Below are positions 7,514-9,924 of a stretch of DNA of 9,924 bases, piece by piece. A program made the translations under genes and the position numbers. Origin of the DNA: an uncultured Planctomycetaceae bacterium (GTDB lineage: Bacteria > Planctomycetota > Planctomycetia > Pirellulales > Pirellulaceae); assembly GCA_903921945.1 (NCBI GenBank), contig CAIXSC010001075.1:1-9924 (forward strand). Direction: 5' to 3'. Under the pieces are notes generated by a model. The model searched no databases. It had not been told where the DNA came from and worked only from the letters and a program-made list of their open reading frames with translations. The first letter of the stretch is position 1. Every line of letters starts with the position of its first letter.

Positions 7514-9181
7514 ATGCGTTCTTCGCTTCTCTCGTTGCCGATAGCCATAACCAAGGCCATAACCAAGGCCATAGCCAAGGCCATAGCCAAGGCCACAGCC
7601 ATCGGCTTCGCGCCGTCGCTGCGTGCGACTTCATCCATGGTGCGTTGGGCCGTTCCGCTGCTCGCTGTTTGCCTCGCCGCCATGTTACCGCTCAACGGCG
7701 AGTTCGCGGCATGCGGCGCCGAACCGCTGGAAGCGGCGGTCGCGCGCGTCGACATCACCAACCCGCAAGCGACGCGAGTGAACGATCCGTCGTACGCGAA
7801 AGTGCTCGCGCTGCGTCAAGGCAAACAGTCCGCCGTGCTCGTAACGGTCGACGCGGTCGCCATCGGCGGGATCGGGGCGATCCCCGGCACTTTCATGGAG
7901 GCCCTACGCGGCGAATTGGGAAGCAATCCGGGTATTCATGCCGACAACCTCGTGGTCAATGCCAGCCACTGCCACGGATCGGTCCGATCCGACAGCGACA
8001 CGCTGGTGATTGAAGCGGTTCGCCAGGCGTGGAGGAAGCTAGCGCCGGTCAAGGTCGGTGTCGGTTCGACGACTGAAAAGCGGATCAGCGAAAATCGTCG
8101 AGTGACGCTGAAAGACGGCAGCCAAGTCGACATGCGGCGGGCGTACGCGTTCGCCTGGGATTCCGAGATCGCCTCGACAGGCCCAATCGATCCCCAGGTC
8201 GGACTGCTGCGAATCGATCGGATGGACGGCCGCCCGTTGGCGGTCGTTTACAATTTCGCTTGCCATCCGATCATGAATCCGCCGAGCAAAGGCACTTCGG
8301 CCGACTTTCCGGCTTACACCTCGAAAGTGATCGAAACATCGCTTGGCCATGACGCCTTGGCGTTTTTCGTGCAAGGCTGCGGCGGCGACATCAATCCGGT
8401 ACGGTACAAAGAGGTCCGCGTGCCGCCCGATGCTGAGCCGCTAGGATTGATACTTGGCGCGACCGTGCTTGACGCCGTTCGCCGCATCGAAACGACCGCG
8501 GAAGCCCCGCTCGCGGTGAGGACTCAGCGGTTGGCGGTGCCGCGGGCCGCTGATTTTCCGCGGCGAATCGAGGCGATCGAAGCCGAACGGACACGGCTAG
8601 TCGAATCGCTCAAGAGCACCAACATCAATTTTAAAACATTCCTGCCGTTGCTAATTCAACAGCGGCTCGCCCCCGAGTTTCCCTCGGCGTACGCCCAAGG
8701 CTATTTACACGACAAGGAAATCGGCCGGGACGATCTCGAACGGCTTGACACCGAGAGCCGACAACAAGTGGAAAGTTACCTGCTGAACATTCAAATCATG
8801 GAACGGCTAACTCGGCTCAACACCAATCTCGCGTTGCTCAAGATGCACCAAAAGAAGGCGCAAGCGGCAGCCATGGAAGCGATCGACGTCGAACTTTGCG
8901 GACTGCGGATCGGCGACTTCAAACTTGTCACATTTCCCGGGGAACTGACCGTGCAGATCGGCCTCAACATCAAGCGCGCCGCCGAAGACGCCGGCGCCTT
9001 CGTTGCCGGCTACACCAATGGATACATCTACTATTTGCCAACCGTCGAGCAGCGCAAGAATACCGGCTACGCGCAAGAGGATTGCGATTGCATGGTGGCC
9101 CCGGAGTGGCAGCGGGTATTCGAATCGAGCGCTCTGGAAATGCTGAAGTCTTTAAGGGCGCCCAACGAAGTCCCAAAATGA
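7514..9181 (+). CDS. Neutral/alkaline ceramidase N-terminal-domain-like exported protein
   Basis: A 555-residue protein from ATG 7514. Neutral ceramidases are zinc amidases that split ceramide into sphingosine and fatty acid; this is a remote homologue. Matches are VARVDITNP at the mature start, NASHCHGS (His152, His154), YNFACHPIMNPP (His251), SADFPAYTSKVIE, FVQGCGGDINP (284-295), FPGE (474-477, Glu477) and GYTNGYIYYLPT (499-510, Tyr506 or Tyr507). These fit the four zinc ligands (two His, Glu, Tyr). The loop holding the ceramidase nucleophile Ser (GDxSP) reads GDINP, with Asn294 in its place, so the ceramidase reaction is doubtful. A leader core MVRWAVPLLAVCLAAMLPLN begins at Met42, preceded by a 41-residue extension with a fourfold ITKA/IAKA repeat. 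If translation began at Met42 (7637), the signal peptide would be conventional, but no Shine-Dalgarno is seen there. The 30-base gap after the cytochrome gene suggests an operon. The protein is also shorter than full ceramidases, which carry an extra C-terminal domain. Confidence 0.85.
   Translation: MRSSLLSLPIAITKAITKAIAKAIAKATAIGFAPSLRATSSMVRWAVPLLAVCLAAMLPLNGEFAACGAEPLEAAVARVDITNPQATRVNDPSYAKVLALRQGKQSAVLVTVDAVAIGGIGAIPGTFMEALRGELGSNPGIHADNLVVNASHCHGSVRSDSDTLVIEAVRQAWRKLAPVKVGVGSTTEKRISENRRVTLKDGSQVDMRRAYAFAWDSEIASTGPIDPQVGLLRIDRMDGRPLAVVYNFACHPIMNPPSKGTSADFPAYTSKVIETSLGHDALAFFVQGCGGDINPVRYKEVRVPPDAEPLGLILGATVLDAVRRIETTAEAPLAVRTQRLAVPRAADFPRRIEAIEAERTRLVESLKSTNINFKTFLPLLIQQRLAPEFPSAYAQGYLHDKEIGRDDLERLDTESRQQVESYLLNIQIMERLTRLNTNLALLKMHQKKAQAAAMEAIDVELCGLRIGDFKLVTFPGELTVQIGLNIKRAAEDAGAFVAGYTNGYIYYLPTVEQRKNTGYAQEDCDCMVAPEWQRVFESSALEMLKSLRAPNEVPK
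7545..7604. repeat. 12-bp tandem repeat in the leader of the ceramidase-like gene
   Basis: Four full 12-base units occupy 7545-7592: CCATAACCAAGG twice, then CCATAGCCAAGG twice, followed by a decayed fifth unit to about 7604. The unit keeps reading frame and encodes the tetrapeptides ITKA, ITKA, IAKA, IAKA at residues 12-27. The identical neighbouring units and the A-to-G change shared by a pair point to recent duplication by slippage. Unit gain or loss would lengthen or shorten the leader without shifting frame. Confidence 0.9.
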
Positions 9182-9692
9182 CCGAGGCCGCCAAGCCACC
9201 CGCGATTCCGCGATCTCCCTTACCCGCTAGCGATTCCTGTCATCCCATGCCAACTCGAGAAATCGCCATTCCGCCACGGGTATTTTTGGGATGGCCGAAC
9301 GCCGAACCTGGCTTAGGTATCCACCGCATCGCTGACGCCATTCGCGCTGCTCCGCCCAAATTGCGTTTGCTCGTCCCCTCCGCGACGCGGCGCAGGCCGT
9401 GCTCTGTCGGCAGTTCGGTTTGATGGCTTGGAATCCCGTTTTTACCGATGCCTCCCGTTCGTTTGGGGAACTGTGACGGCTGGGCGAAGGTGATCGGACC
9501 ATGTTCGCGATGTCGCTGCTAAGTTTTTCGGCCTAAGGGCCAATAATCGACGATGGAATCTACGGTCGCCCGAAGCTCGTTCGTCCTTGGCCGCGGGTTC
9601 CAGCCACGGCCACGATGGATCGCTAACCGCCGCTCAAGTCCCGCTACGCCAGTTACCTGATACCTGTCTTCCCGCCGCAAGATTATCCTTTC
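9182..9692. other. Intergenic stretch without a convincing gene
   Basis: About 510 bases lie between the ceramidase-like gene and the DUF1501 gene. An 81-codon frame opens at ATG 9178, overlapping the preceding stop as ATGA, and ends at 9423; its product is rich in Pro, Arg and Ala, resembles no family I know and is probably chance. Minus-strand frames at 9227-9502 and 9519-9884 look equally uncoded, and the latter runs antisense into the DUF1501 gene. I see no strong stem-loop with a T-tract, tRNA or insertion sequence. A promoter for the DUF1501 gene may lie here but none is recognisable. Confidence 0.55.
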
Positions 9693-9924
9693 ATGCAACC
9701 TTTTGCCGCTTCCGTGCGTCAGACTATGGATGACCCTTGGATGAACGAACCACATCGGCGTGAGCACGCCGTTTCTCGACGGATGCTGCTGCGGGGAGCC
9801 ATCGCGGGCGGGATGGCGTTTGGCGGATTTGGAAATCTGTTTGCCGCCGAGAATGCGGAGCGCGCCGCGCAGCGGCAGAAGCACGTGATTCTGCTCTGGA
9901 TGAGCGGCGGGCCGAGCCAGTTCG
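9693..9924 (+). CDS. DUF1501 family protein, Tat-exported (partial, N-terminal 77 codons)
   Basis: The frame runs from ATG 9693 to the window edge without a stop. Residues 28-33 read SRRMLL, a twin-arginine pattern, followed by the hydrophobic stretch GAIAGGMAFGGFGNLFAAE, as in Tat signals that export folded proteins. The mature start KHVILLWMSGGPSQF matches the opening strand of DUF1501 proteins, relatives of the alkaline phosphatase/sulfatase superfamily that are very common in planctomycetes and usually found near cytochrome or propeller-dehydrogenase genes. In-frame Met codons at 9726 and 9741 are alternative starts; the one at 9741 (MNEPHRREHAVSRRM) gives the leader length most typical of the family, but none of the three has a clear Shine-Dalgarno. 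Most of the protein, including any metal site, lies outside the window. Family assignment is strong, the start is uncertain and function is unknown. Confidence 0.85.
   Translation, partial: MQPFAASVRQTMDDPWMNEPHRREHAVSRRMLLRGAIAGGMAFGGFGNLFAAENAERAAQRQKHVILLWMSGGPSQF

Noticed and set aside
7384..7761. Minus-strand frames encoding LWPW or ALAM repeats
   Set aside because: They are the complement of the 12-bp tandem repeat in the ceramidase-like leader, not separate genes.
9178..9423. 81-codon frame overlapping the ceramidase-like stop by ATGA
   Set aside because: The overlap is suggestive of coupling, but the product is Pro/Arg-rich without recognisable pattern and the frame is simply open through the preceding gene as well.
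9519..9884. 121-codon minus-strand frame at the right end
   Set aside because: It overlaps the DUF1501 start in antisense, and the plus-strand frame has a clear Tat leader and family motif.

Overview
The window looks like a GC-rich chromosome segment from a planctomycete, probably a Pirellula/Rhodopirellula-type member of the Planctomycetota. The evidence is the protein families: a large exported protein joining a beta-propeller 'membrane-bound dehydrogenase' domain, HEAT-like repeats and a C-terminal c-type cytochrome; a DUF1501 protein with a twin-arginine leader; a 24-residue leucine-rich-repeat lipoprotein; and a ceramidase-like exported hydrolase. The taxon is inferred from these families, not from a marker gene. 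No rRNA, tRNA, CRISPR array, transposase, integrase or phage gene was seen.

Layout. Bases 1-3882 are coded on the minus strand and, in transcription order, hold a SirB1/transglutaminase-like protein (3882-3190), a leucine-rich-repeat lipoprotein (3152-2448), a RidA-family protein (2195-1824) and an exported amidohydrolase-fold protein (1767-1) that runs off the left edge. Bases 3883-4393 are a divergent intergenic region. Bases 4394-9924 are coded on the plus strand: the propeller/HEAT/cytochrome c protein (4394-7483), a neutral-ceramidase-like protein 30 bases downstream (7514-9181), about 510 bases with no convincing gene, and the start of a DUF1501 protein (9693 onward, cut by the right edge).

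How the genes may work together. All three plus-strand proteins carry export signals, so they plausibly form a set acting outside the cytoplasm, with an electron-transfer protein next to a hydrolase-like protein. On the minus strand, a cytoplasmic RidA-type imine/enamine deaminase lies 56 bases before an amidohydrolase-fold protein that has lost recognisable metal-ligand motifs and looks like the first half of a tandem protein. The SirB1-like protein and the lipoprotein are 37 bases apart and are probably co-transcribed.

Points most worth a second look: the degenerate amidohydrolase; the ceramidase-like protein with Asn at the expected nucleophile Ser position; a perfect 12-bp tandem repeat in that protein's leader; and short tandem repeats at 2407-2455 and 3991-4018. 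I see no clear evidence of a wholly new defence or mobile system. Most of the window is typical planctomycete gene content of poorly known function.
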